Origin: Panacagrimonas sp041603235
GTDB taxonomy: Bacteria; Pseudomonadota; Gammaproteobacteria; Nevskiales; Nevskiaceae
DNA length: 64,000 bases
Assembly: GCA_041603235.1 (NCBI GenBank)
Contig: JBFIES010000008.1
Span: forward strand, 130,750 to 194,749
Reading direction: 5' to 3'
Shown: positions 8,384 to 16,406 of the stretch, in pieces
Layout of the letters: each line of letters starts with the position of its first letter
Position numbering within the stretch: the stretch's first letter is position 1
Notes under the pieces: generated by a model
Told to the model about the DNA's origin: nothing
Seen by the model: the letters and a program-made list of their open reading frames with translations, nothing else
Databases searched by the model: none
Translations under genes and position numbers: made by a program

Positions 8384-9789
8384 GACATGCTCCGGACATC
8401 AACGAAATGCCCCGCGATGGCGGCGGCAGCGGCCATTGCCGGAGATACCAGATGCGTACGACCGCCCTGCCCCTGACGACCTTCGAAATTTCGGTTGGAG
8501 GTGCTGGCACAGCGCTCGCCGGGCTCCAGCCGGTCTGCGTTCATGGCCAGACACATCGAACAACCGGGTTCGCGCCACTCAAAACCAGCATCGAGGAAAA
8601 TCTGGTGAAGTCCTTCGGACTCAGCCTGTGTCTTGACCAACCCAGAGCCCGGAACCACCATCGCCAGCCGGATATTCGGCGCCTTGACCTTGCCCTTGAC
8701 GACCGCAGCTGCGGCGCGCAGGTCCTCGATGCGCGAATTGGTGCAGGAACCAATAAAAACCTTGTCAGGGCGAATGTCCTGAATAGGCATGTTCGCCTCA
8801 AGGCCCATGTAGGCCAGTGCCTTTTCCATTCCGCTGCGCTTGACCGCGTCGGTCATGCTGGCCGGATCGGGAACGCGTGACCCAATCGGCAACACCATTT
8901 CAGGCGAGGTACCCCAGGTCACCTGCGGCTCGATATCAGAGGCAGAGATCTCGATCTCCTTGTCAAAGCTGACGCCCGCATCCGAATGCAGTGTCTTCCA
9001 CCAGGCGATGGCCTTGTCCAGATTCTCGCCGCGCGGCGAGAAAGGCCGATCACGCACGTAATCGATGGTGACGTCATCGACCGCGATCAGACCAGCGCGA
9101 GCGCCCGCCTCAATCGCCATATTGCAAACCGTCATCCTGCCTTCCATTGACAAGGCCCGGATGGCGTCGCCGGCAAATTCGATGGTGTAGCCCGTGCCAC
9201 CGGCGGTACCGATACGCCCGATGATGGCCAGCACGATGTCCTTGGCGGTGATGCCCGGGCCGACCTGGCCCTGCACCGTAATGCGCATATTCTTCGACTT
9301 CTTCGACACCAGACACTGGGTGGCGAGAACATGCTCGACTTCAGATGTGCCAATGCCAAAGGCCAGGGCACCGAAGGCGCCGTGCGTCGCGGTATGCGAA
9401 TCACCGCAAACCACGGTCATGCCCGGCAAGGTGGCGCCCTGTTCGGGGCCAATCACGTGAACGATGCCCTGACGCGCATCATTCATGCGGAATTCGGTGA
9501 TACCGAACTCATCGCAGTTGGCGTCCAGCGCATCAACCTGATTCTTTGAGATTGGGTCGCTGATGCCGCCCGAGCGATCGGTAGTCGGAACATTGTGATC
9601 GGCCACGGCGAGATTGGCGGCAATTCGCCAGGGCTTGCGACCGGCCAGCCGCAAACCTTCAAACGCCTGTGGGCTGGTGACCTCGTGCACGAGATGGCGG
9701 TCAATGTACAAAAGGCCGGAGCCGTCGCCATTGTCGTGAACCAGGTGCGCGTCCCAGAGCTTGTCGTAAAGTGTTTTCTGAATGGTCAT
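8380..9789 (-). CDS. leuC: 3-isopropylmalate dehydratase large subunit
   Basis: Catalytic [4Fe-4S] subunit of isopropylmalate isomerase, 469 residues, the usual length. It shows TLYDKLWDAHLVH at the N-terminus, VCGDSHTATHGAFGALAFGIGTSEVEHV, and the three cluster cysteines: one in FIGSCTNSRIEDLR and two in GCSMCLAMN. It is the first gene of the leucine series and is preceded by about 200 bases shared with a divergent LysR gene, the likely control region. A GAG ten bases before the ATG could act as a weak ribosome-binding site. Confidence 0.98.
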   Translation of the reverse strand: MTIQKTLYDKLWDAHLVHDNGDGSGLLYIDRHLVHEVTSPQAFEGLRLAGRKPWRIAANLAVADHNVPTTDRSGGISDPISKNQVDALDANCDEFGITEFRMNDARQGIVHVIGPEQGATLPGMTVVCGDSHTATHGAFGALAFGIGTSEVEHVLATQCLVSKKSKNMRITVQGQVGPGITAKDIVLAIIGRIGTAGGTGYTIEFAGDAIRALSMEGRMTVCNMAIEAGARAGLIAVDDVTIDYVRDRPFSPRGENLDKAIAWWKTLHSDAGVSFDKEIEISASDIEPQVTWGTSPEMVLPIGSRVPDPASMTDAVKRSGMEKALAYMGLEANMPIQDIRPDKVFIGSCTNSRIEDLRAAAAVVKGKVKAPNIRLAMVVPGSGLVKTQAESEGLHQIFLDAGFEWREPGCSMCLAMNADRLEPGERCASTSNRNFEGRQGQGGRTHLVSPAMAAAAAIAGHFVDVRSMS

Positions 9790-9827
9790 GGCGATCTCGC
9801 TGAGTGCTGAAGCCGCAGCTTCTGTTC

Positions 9828-9846
9828 ATGGAGGCATGGCCTCCAT
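9828..9846. repeat. perfect 8-bp inverted repeat in the leuC leader
   Basis: ATGGAGGC, three bases, then GCCTCCAT. It lies 39-57 bases upstream of the leuC start codon. It can form an RNA hairpin in the leuC leader or serve as a protein site. There is no U-run after it, so it is not an ordinary terminator. Confidence 0.5.
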
Positions 9847-9962
9847 CGACGGTTTGCGTGCTACCGATCATTGTCCCGCGACGGAAATTCGTTGCGAAAC
9901 ACGGCATCTGGGACAGCATGCTACGCCGCTGCCCCTCATTACTCTAATGAATCCTTTTTATA

Positions 9963-9985
9963 TTATGCATTCCTTTGCGGCATAA
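9963..9985. promoter_or_regulatory. candidate LysR-type operator between leuC and the LysR gene
   Basis: TTATGC, 11 bases, GCATAA: a perfect dyad with the spacing expected for LysR-type sites, ending eight bases before the regulator's ATG. It lies beside an AT-rich stretch (9942-9970) that includes TATAAA read towards leuC. The position fits both autoregulation and activation of leuC. Two related direct elements, ATGAATCCTTT and ATGCATTCCTTT, also lie here. Confidence 0.5.
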
Positions 9986-9992
9986 TGGCTGC

Positions 9993-10871
9993 ATGGACAC
10001 GCAGAACCTCTCAGCTTTCATAGAAGTCGCAGACAGCGGATCTTTTACTCATGCAGCGGAACGGCTGCACCTGTCTCAGCCTGCAATCAGCAAACGCCTT
10101 AAAGCACTCGAAGATCAGCTTGGGCAGCGGCTGTTTGATCGCGTAGGTCGCTCAGTTCTGCTGACAGACGCGGGGTCCGCCCTGCTTCCCTACGCGCGTC
10201 GAGTCCTGCAGACAGTGGAAGATGGAAGGCGTGCGCTCTCGCACCTGAGTGGCGCTGTGACAGGTCGACTATCCATTGGAACCAGCCACCACATCGGTCT
10301 GCACCGATTGCCACCGGTATTGAAGCGGTTTGTCGCCGATTACCCGGATGTCGATCTGGACCTGCATTTCATGGATTCCGAGGACGCCTGTGAAGCTGTG
10401 GTGGCCGGGAAGCTCGAGCTGGGCATCGTGACCCTGCCCTTGCTGGCAGTCTCACAACTGGATTCAGCGACTATCTGGCCCGACCCCCTTCAGGTCGTGG
10501 TCTCACCCACCCATCCTCTGGTGGATCGGCTTCGGGTCAATCTCAAGACACTGGCGGAATACCCCGCTGTGCTGCCTGATGAAGATACCTACACACATCG
10601 CATCATCCGCGCGGAGCTGGCACGACATGCCGCAGAGCCTCGTGTGCGCCTGGCCACAAATTATTTAGAGACCCTCAAAATGTTGGCGGCGATCGGAATG
10701 GGTTGGAGCGTTCTGCCGGTTTCGATGATCGACGATTCTGTTCGTGCCCTGAATGTCTCCGGCTTCAGGCCACACCGTAATCTCGGATGGGTGCGTCACC
10801 GGGGGCGAGCGGTATCCAGCTCATCGCGCGCGCTTCTGCACTATCTGGATTCTGCTGGCCTGCAAAACTAG
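9993..10871 (+). CDS. LysR-family transcriptional regulator, divergent from leuC
   Basis: A 292-residue LysR-type regulator. The N-terminal winged helix-turn-helix is MDTQNLSAFIEVADSGSFTH followed by AAERLHLSQPAISKRLKALE; the rest is the two-lobed periplasmic-binding-like effector domain. The ATG at 9993 gives the canonical LysR N-terminus; an upstream TTG at 9975 is less likely. Its divergent position next to leuC strongly suggests control of the leucine genes, perhaps in response to 2-isopropylmalate as for known leu LysR regulators. The effector is an inference. Its 3' end overlaps the convergent clsB-like gene by four bases. Confidence 0.9.
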   Translation: MDTQNLSAFIEVADSGSFTHAAERLHLSQPAISKRLKALEDQLGQRLFDRVGRSVLLTDAGSALLPYARRVLQTVEDGRRALSHLSGAVTGRLSIGTSHHIGLHRLPPVLKRFVADYPDVDLDLHFMDSEDACEAVVAGKLELGIVTLPLLAVSQLDSATIWPDPLQVVVSPTHPLVDRLRVNLKTLAEYPAVLPDEDTYTHRIIRAELARHAAEPRVRLATNYLETLKMLAAIGMGWSVLPVSMIDDSVRALNVSGFRPHRNLGWVRHRGRAVSSSSRALLHYLDSAGLQN

Positions 10872-12058
10872 GAATCGATGGATTTCAGCCGATCCTTCTC
10901 GATTGGAACAAGCTGCGTCAAACGAGGGAAATGGCGCAGCAGGTGATATCCGAGCCAGCGCCATATGTGCCACAGAGCACTTCTTCGCGCGACTTCCTCC
11001 CGGGTGACTTGGCGGCAATGTTCTTCCATCAGATTTTCCAGCCGCCCGCGCAAATCGCCGGCAAAAGCCTTGTCCCGCACAAACAAGTTGGCCTCAAGAT
11101 TGAGAGAGAGGCTGAAAGGATCAAGATTGCTCGATCCAATTGTCGCCCAGGCGTCATCCATGATGGCCACCTTGGCGTGATGCGGTCGCTCCATGAATTC
11201 CCAGATCTCGACGCCGATATTGAGCAGATGATCATACATCGTGGAGCCGGCGAATTTCACGTAATACTTGTCAGGCGAGCCCTGCAGGATCAGCCGGACA
11301 CGGGCACCCCGATCCACGGCCTGACGCATGGCACGAAGAAAGCGATAACCCGGGAAAAAATAGGCATTCATGATGATGATGTCCGACTGCGCATTGCGCA
11401 GCCCCATCCGATACATCGCTTCGATTGCGGTCCGCCGATTGTGATTGTCGCGTGAGACCAGCAGTGCCTGGGCCTTGCTGTCTGGCATGTCCCAGCCTCT
11501 TGGCAGGCGTCGAAAAAAGCCCCTCAGTGAGCGGCGCTGCTTTTTCTGCTCTCCAAGCGCATCGCGGCAGAACTGACGCATGTCATCGACGATGGGGCCT
11601 TTCACCCTCACCGCATAGTCCTGCTTGGACTTCGATCCAAAACTGCGCAGATGCTCTACTGAAAAATTGATACCGCCGATCCAGCCCCAGCGGCCGTCGA
11701 TAACCACGATCTTTCGGTGAAGACGACGGAACAAGTCAGTCTTGTCACCGAACACAGGGCGCACAGGGCCATACACGTGGACATTTACACCCGCCTCAGT
11801 CAAGGGCGCATAGAAATCCTCTGTAAGTGAAGCCGACCCGTAACCATCGACCGTGACGTCAACCTGGACTCCGCGACGAGCTGCGTCTACCAGCAGCGCC
11901 TGCAACTCTTTTCCGACCTCATCATCAAACCAGATATAGGTTTCAATGATGATTTCCTTGCTTGCCAACTTAATCGCGTCAAAAACATCGGCAAAAAAGT
12001 CCTCGCCGTTCTCGAGCAAAGTGATTGCGTTATCGCGGGTCCATTGGCGCTCACTCAT
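10868..12058 (-). CDS. clsB: ClsB-like cardiolipin synthase / phospholipase D family protein
   Basis: A 396-residue phospholipase D superfamily protein with two complete HKD motifs: HRKIVVIDGRWGWIGGINF (first half) and HAKVAIMDDAWATIGSSNLD (second half). The length and lack of N-terminal membrane helices match E. coli ClsB (YbhO), which makes cardiolipin from phosphatidylglycerol and phosphatidylethanolamine. It overlaps the upstream YbhP-like gene by four bases, the same pairing as ybhP-clsB in E. coli. The membrane-facing role is inferred from the family. Confidence 0.88.
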   Translation of the reverse strand: MSERQWTRDNAITLLENGEDFFADVFDAIKLASKEIIIETYIWFDDEVGKELQALLVDAARRGVQVDVTVDGYGSASLTEDFYAPLTEAGVNVHVYGPVRPVFGDKTDLFRRLHRKIVVIDGRWGWIGGINFSVEHLRSFGSKSKQDYAVRVKGPIVDDMRQFCRDALGEQKKQRRSLRGFFRRLPRGWDMPDSKAQALLVSRDNHNRRTAIEAMYRMGLRNAQSDIIIMNAYFFPGYRFLRAMRQAVDRGARVRLILQGSPDKYYVKFAGSTMYDHLLNIGVEIWEFMERPHHAKVAIMDDAWATIGSSNLDPFSLSLNLEANLFVRDKAFAGDLRGRLENLMEEHCRQVTREEVARRSALWHIWRWLGYHLLRHFPRLTQLVPIEKDRLKSIDS

Positions 12059-12783
12059 CCGCTGACCTCAACCTCTAATGGCGCGTGATCGGAAAGCCGT
12101 GTCCAAGGTGCGCTGGTCAATACTCTGGGGCGAGATGTTTCAATGTTTCGCACGTAGATCCGGTCCAGCCGCAAGATAGGAAAGCGCACAGGAAAGGTCC
12201 GGGCGGCGCGCCCGAATGAGCTGATAAACACCTCGCGAAGTCCTGCGTCTCGTTCAAGCTTCAGGTGCGCGTACTGGCGCCAATCGTTGAAGTCGCCGGC
12301 AATCAGCAAAGGCGCGTCCAGCGGAATCTCGCGCTCAATCAGATCAGTCAGCATGTCGAGTTGCTGCCTGCGATGGCGCTCAAACAATCCAAGATGCACG
12401 CAGATGATATGCAGGGGCTTTGCGCTATCGGGCAGCTCCAGTATGCAATGCAGCAAGCCCCGCTTCTCCTGCGTGTAGGTAGAGACGTCGTGATTCTTGC
12501 TGTGCGTGATTGGAAACTTGGATAGCAGCGCATTGCCATGATGCCCAGCCGGATAAACGGCGTTCTTGCCGTAGGCATAGGCCGACCAGATCGTGTCCGC
12601 GAGAAACTCGTATTGACTGTTTTGCGGCCATTTTTCCCAACGAGTGGAATGCTCACGATGCTCACCTAGAACTTCCTGTAGCAATACGACATCCGCCTGA
12701 GATTCACGAATGGCTTCGCGAAGTTCATGCAGGACAAAGCGTCGATTCCATACCGAGAATCCTTTGTGCATATTGAGCGTCAT
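12055..12783 (-). CDS. YbhP-like endonuclease/exonuclease/phosphatase-fold protein
   Basis: A metal-dependent hydrolase fold of 242 residues with the family blocks in order: TLNMHKGFS, VVLLQEVLGEH (metal-binding Glu), VHLGLF, IAGDFNDW and SDHAPLEVEV (catalytic His). The substrate of YbhP is not established. The next gene, clsB-like, overlaps by four bases. The start is unusual. The only ATG (12783) begins right at the first strand, but the AGGAGG lies 17 bases upstream of it and eight bases upstream of an in-frame ATC; homologues have a few more residues before TLN. A non-standard start is therefore possible. Confidence 0.85.
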   Translation of the reverse strand: MTLNMHKGFSVWNRRFVLHELREAIRESQADVVLLQEVLGEHREHSTRWEKWPQNSQYEFLADTIWSAYAYGKNAVYPAGHHGNALLSKFPITHSKNHDVSTYTQEKRGLLHCILELPDSAKPLHIICVHLGLFERHRRQQLDMLTDLIEREIPLDAPLLIAGDFNDWRQYAHLKLERDAGLREVFISSFGRAARTFPVRFPILRLDRIYVRNIETSRPRVLTSAPWTRLSDHAPLEVEVSG

Positions 12784-12822
12784 TATCTTGATGGCAACAA
12801 CCTCCTTGTGCCCATGCTAGGT

Positions 12823-13527
12823 CTATGCCGAGGCAGGGGCATCGACGCGTGAAGACAAACGCTTCTTGATCAGCCACCCCAGCACCACATACGCCGCGAC
12901 GACAAGCACCAGAATGCTGATACTCGCCGGATCAGGAGACTCCCAGACCTGGCGGAGCTGGAAGCCGATCACGCCCATAGCAACCAGACTTGGCAACACC
13001 CCGACAAAGGTGCCAATAACGAAGGTGCCCGTGCTTATGCCACCCGCTCCAACAGCAAGATTCACGATTGGATACGGCGCGATGGGCAGCATCCGCAGAA
13101 GAATCATGCCGGGTAGTCCACTCTCCCTGACCATCTTCAGCGGACGATTCATCGCGTTCACATCGAGACGCTTCACAAGCCCTTGCCCATACTTCTGCCC
13201 GATCAGGAAAGCGGCAATCCCGGCCAGCAATGTGCCAGCCATGGCGGCCATGACGCCCCAGACCGAACCCAGGGCCACAATGACCGCCAGATTCAGGGCA
13301 ATGTTGGGAAACATCAGGGCGTTTCCTAGCAAATAGATTGCAGCCAGACTCAGGGGCGCCCACGGCCAGGCCAGCATCGACGAGACCTGCTCATTTAACT
13401 TTTCGGGGCTGGTCCATTCTCCCAGTGGCGTCAGTCGCCACAAGGCTGTCATGGCAACAATGACCAGAGCCCCCAGGCCAATCCAGAGCCATCTGCTCTT
13501 GCTTGAATGCTGCTCTGATGAGGCCAT
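12823..13527 (-). CDS. TVP38/TMEM64 (DedA-like, SNARE-associated fold) membrane protein
   Basis: An integral inner-membrane protein of about 234 residues. An N-terminal helix (WLWIGLGALVIVAM) precedes the VTT/SNARE-associated domain. That domain contains FPNIALNLAVIVALGSVWG, the glycine-rich AMAGTLLAGIAAFLIGQKYG and LLRMLPIAPYPIVNLAVGA, the conserved reentrant-loop blocks of the DedA superfamily. Relatives are linked to lipid scrambling or transport. The ATG at 13527 gives the expected hydrophilic start; the open frame extends 61 codons further upstream without conserved sequence. It is upstream of the YbhP-like and ClsB-like genes in the same direction, which suggests one phospholipid module. 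Confidence 0.86.
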   Translation of the reverse strand: MASSEQHSSKSRWLWIGLGALVIVAMTALWRLTPLGEWTSPEKLNEQVSSMLAWPWAPLSLAAIYLLGNALMFPNIALNLAVIVALGSVWGVMAAMAGTLLAGIAAFLIGQKYGQGLVKRLDVNAMNRPLKMVRESGLPGMILLRMLPIAPYPIVNLAVGAGGISTGTFVIGTFVGVLPSLVAMGVIGFQLRQVWESPDPASISILVLVVAAYVVLGWLIKKRLSSRVDAPASA

Positions 13528-13761
13528 GCGAAATATTAATTCCCTTGTCAGTGCCCTATGTTCCGGACCTTGCTGATCGATCCAATTGGTCGAGTCTTGA
13601 GTAAGCGTTACTGCAGGCATAGTCCGCAGCATGGCTCCGGTTGATCGGCGATATGGTGTCACCAGAACCTGCCGCCAGCTTTGAATTATGATCGTCAACC
13701 CATTGATCAAGACTTAACGCGCCTACGCGCTCACTTACAAATCACGGAGACATCATCAGTA

Positions 13762-14553
13762 ATGGCTAATGAATACATGCGTCTGGAGCATGCGGACGGT
13801 ATCGCCCGACTGACTTTCTGCCGCCCGGAACGGGCCAACGCTATCAACATCGAATTCGCACGGGAGTTTCTGCAAGCAGCCGAGACCTGCCGTGACAATC
13901 CTGACATTCGCGTTGTGATCCTGGCTTCCGAAGGCAAGCTGTTCAGTGCTGGCGGCGATCTCGCATCGTTTGCAGACGCAGGCGACAAGTTGCCGGATGC
14001 GCTACAGGAGATTCTGACTGCGATACATGGCGCCATTCAGGTCCTGTCGTCCATGGATGCGCCGGTGATCGCGCAAGTCGCGGGCACGGCTGCCGGCGCC
14101 GGTCTTGGACTGGTTGCCGCCACCAGTTTCGCATTCGCCACCGTGGACTCGAAGTTCACCATGTCATTCACCGGAGTGGGCCTGACTCCTGACAGCAGTT
14201 CCAGCTGGTTCCTGCCGAGGCTGGTAGGGCTGCGACGTGCAGAAGAACTGATGGTGACCAACCGTGTGCTCAGTGCCAAGGAAGCCACAGACTGGGGCTT
14301 GCTCAACGCCTGCTATGACGATGCCGCAGGCTTGAACGATGCGGTTGAAAAACTGGCGCGGCGACTCGCGTCTGGCCCCACCAAAGCATTCGGCGGTGTC
14401 CGGCGCCTGTTGCAGGCCAGTGCCGGTCGCGCCCTGAGCGATCAACTCGCCTTGGAAGGTGAATCCATCGTCTCGATCAGCAAGAGCAAAGACGCGCAAG
14501 AAGGTATCAATGCGTTCCTGGAGAAGCGCAAGCCCAATTTTTCAGGCAGCTAG
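13762..14553 (+). CDS. enoyl-CoA hydratase/isomerase family protein (PaaG-like)
   Basis: A 263-residue crotonase. The oxyanion-hole segments are ASEGKLFSAGGDL and QVAGTAAGAGLGLVAAT. In the catalytic region, TGVGLTPDSSSSWFLPRLVG has aspartate rather than the second glutamate of classical hydratases and lacks the first glutamate. This resembles PaaG-type isomerases more than hydratases. The ATG at 13762 follows GGAGA; the frame is open upstream to a TTG at 13681, without family similarity. It is divergent from the TVP38 gene. The substrate is unknown. The following 273 bases to the next gene show nothing recognisable. Confidence 0.85.
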   Translation: MANEYMRLEHADGIARLTFCRPERANAINIEFAREFLQAAETCRDNPDIRVVILASEGKLFSAGGDLASFADAGDKLPDALQEILTAIHGAIQVLSSMDAPVIAQVAGTAAGAGLGLVAATSFAFATVDSKFTMSFTGVGLTPDSSSSWFLPRLVGLRRAEELMVTNRVLSAKEATDWGLLNACYDDAAGLNDAVEKLARRLASGPTKAFGGVRRLLQASAGRALSDQLALEGESIVSISKSKDAQEGINAFLEKRKPNFSGS

Positions 14554-14826
14554 CAGGCATCTGAGGCGGCCAGGCTTATCCGATGTGCGGCCTGTTGTGG
14601 ACCGGAGCGCGTTCCAGCAACAGCGCGCAATGAAGCGGGAAAGATTGGCCGTCTCAGTGCAGCCGGCGACCGTAGTGATCTGGAAGATATTCAGGAGTTG
14701 GATCTACAGGACTGAAAAAAACAGCCGGGGTGTCTTCTACGCTTCTCGTCACGCCTTGAAGCTTGCAAATTTTTCTGCAACTGCAGATCGGATCAGCAAA
14801 GGGACAAAAAGGGAGAAGCGGATCAA

Positions 14827-15690
14827 ATGGTGATGTTTCTGACGATTGCGCTGGGCGCAATCATGCTCAGCCTCGGCCTGTCGCTAACGCTTGACGATTT
14901 TCGCCGTGTGCTGCTGTACCCCAGAGCAGTCATAGTGGCGCTGATCTGCCAGACCCTGCTGCTGCCGGTGGTGTGCTTTGTCATTACGCTCGTCTTCAAG
15001 CTGCCGCCAGAGCTCGCAGTTGGCCTCATGCTGCTTTCAGCAACGCCTGGGGGCATTACGGCAAATCTCTACAGCCATGTCGCCAATGGCGACGTCGCCC
15101 TCAATATCACCTTGACGGCGATCAACTCTCTGCTGGCCCTGCTCACCCTGCCCCTGATTCTGGGCGTGTCCATGCACTACTTCCTGTCGAGTGATCAGGC
15201 CGTCCCTCCGCAATTTTCAAAAATTGCGCAAGTCTTTGTCATCGTGGTGGGGCCTGTTGCGATCGGCATGTTCCTGCGCACAAAGTTTCCCTTGCTGGCC
15301 GACCGCATGGCCAAACCCGCCAAGATTCTCTCCGCCCTGCTACTCATCGCCATGGCCGCGTTGGTGATTATCAAGGAATGGAACACTCTGAGCAGTTATC
15401 TGCCCGTACTAGGCGGCGCGGTCCTGACGTTTAACCTGATGAGCCTGGCAACCGGCTACGGCGCAGGGCTGGCTGCCCGGCTGGAGCGCCGACAGGCGAT
15501 TGCCATTGGCATGGAGGTCGGCATTCACAACGCGACCATTGCCATCGCAATCGCCCTGAGTCCGGCCATCCTGAATAATCCTGCCATGGCCGTCCCGGGC
15601 AGCCTCTATGGCGTGCTGATGCTGTTCACAGCCGGTGGCTTCGCCCTGCTCGTCAACAGCCGGTTGATGAACCGGCCGGCCGTCCAGTAA
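14827..15690 (+). CDS. bile acid:sodium symporter family (BASS) transporter
   Basis: A polytopic inner-membrane protein of 287 residues with about nine or ten helices, beginning directly in the membrane (MFLTIALGAIMLSLGLSLTL). Family signatures are the LSATPGGITANLYSHVANGDVAL segment, where the Gly-Gly and Asn/Ser residues form part of the sodium and substrate site of ASBT-like proteins, and GMEVGIHNATIAIAIAL, the second unwound-helix motif. BASS members carry organic anions such as bile acids, pantothenate or 2-oxo acids; which one is not visible. ATGs at 14827 and 14833 are both usable. Confidence 0.9.
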   Translation: MVMFLTIALGAIMLSLGLSLTLDDFRRVLLYPRAVIVALICQTLLLPVVCFVITLVFKLPPELAVGLMLLSATPGGITANLYSHVANGDVALNITLTAINSLLALLTLPLILGVSMHYFLSSDQAVPPQFSKIAQVFVIVVGPVAIGMFLRTKFPLLADRMAKPAKILSALLLIAMAALVIIKEWNTLSSYLPVLGGAVLTFNLMSLATGYGAGLAARLERRQAIAIGMEVGIHNATIAIAIALSPAILNNPAMAVPGSLYGVLMLFTAGGFALLVNSRLMNRPAVQ

Positions 15691-15736
15691 GCGAGCCGTA
15701 CGGACTGGATTACGCTATTGCTGGAAGGGGGCGCTG

Positions 15737-16228
15737 TCAGGGTGCTGATTGGCCAGCAGCCTGCTGCCTGGGAGGCCCTACTTCAAGCACACCTAGGACC
15801 CGATTGCTGCCAGCAAGCCGATAGTCAAAGCGCCCTGGCTGTTCTGCGGTGAACTTCAGCACCACCTGTTGTCCGGCCGGGACATTGACCTTCAGATCAT
15901 AGCCTTCGATCTGCAGCGCCGTGTCGTACCGCGATTCCACCGTCATCATGACCTCGCTGCCGTGGTCAACCGAAATCGTGCTTGGTCCACCCGTCAGGCC
16001 ACCGTTGCCAATCTGCAGATGAAAGCTGTTGTAAGCCCGGTAATTGTCAGCCGGCTGCTGATGGCTGTCATACGGCGATGGCGCGGGAACAACGCGTGGC
16101 ACCATCACATCGCGGACCGGATCGTAGTAGGCACTCTGTGCAAGTGCGGGTCCGGCGCAGAGAGCCGCCAGCAACACAACGCTGTACGCAGCAGCATGAG
16201 CAGGCTTCTTGAAATTTGGTGTTTTCAT
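15737..16228 (-). CDS. secreted cupredoxin-like protein, apparently without copper ligands
   Basis: A 163-residue exported protein. The signal peptide ends at GPALAQ (about residue 30), a proline-rich linker follows, and the last 90 residues form a predicted beta-sandwich with STISVDHGSEVMMTVESRYD and VLKFTAEQPGRFDYRLAG. The FTAEQPGRFDY block is typical of cupredoxin C-terminal strands. The Cys-His-Met ligands normally found around the following loop are missing: the region reads AGSNRVLGVLEVG. The ATG has AGGGAGG just upstream. It converges on the BASS gene with a 46-base gap. Role unknown, probably periplasmic. Confidence 0.65.
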   Translation of the reverse strand: MKTPNFKKPAHAAAYSVVLLAALCAGPALAQSAYYDPVRDVMVPRVVPAPSPYDSHQQPADNYRAYNSFHLQIGNGGLTGGPSTISVDHGSEVMMTVESRYDTALQIEGYDLKVNVPAGQQVVLKFTAEQPGRFDYRLAGSNRVLGVLEVGPPRQQAAGQSAP

Positions 16229-16406
16229 CTCATCCTCCCTAGATGAAGGGTTGTCATATCGCCCACGCATCAAACCTCAGCAGCCGTGACCCGCTCCTGA
16301 ACAGAAGCATCTCAACCCAGCCGGTTCATGACTGCAATCTGGGATAACCTAAGGGCCTGCGAGGCGGCTGCGCAGATACCCGGCGAAAATATCTAGAGAT
16401 GCGCTT

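Noticed and set aside
14459..14833. Plus-strand frame of 124 codons between the crotonase and BASS genes
   Set aside because: It begins inside the crotonase gene, is arginine-rich without domain features, and has no ribosome-binding site.
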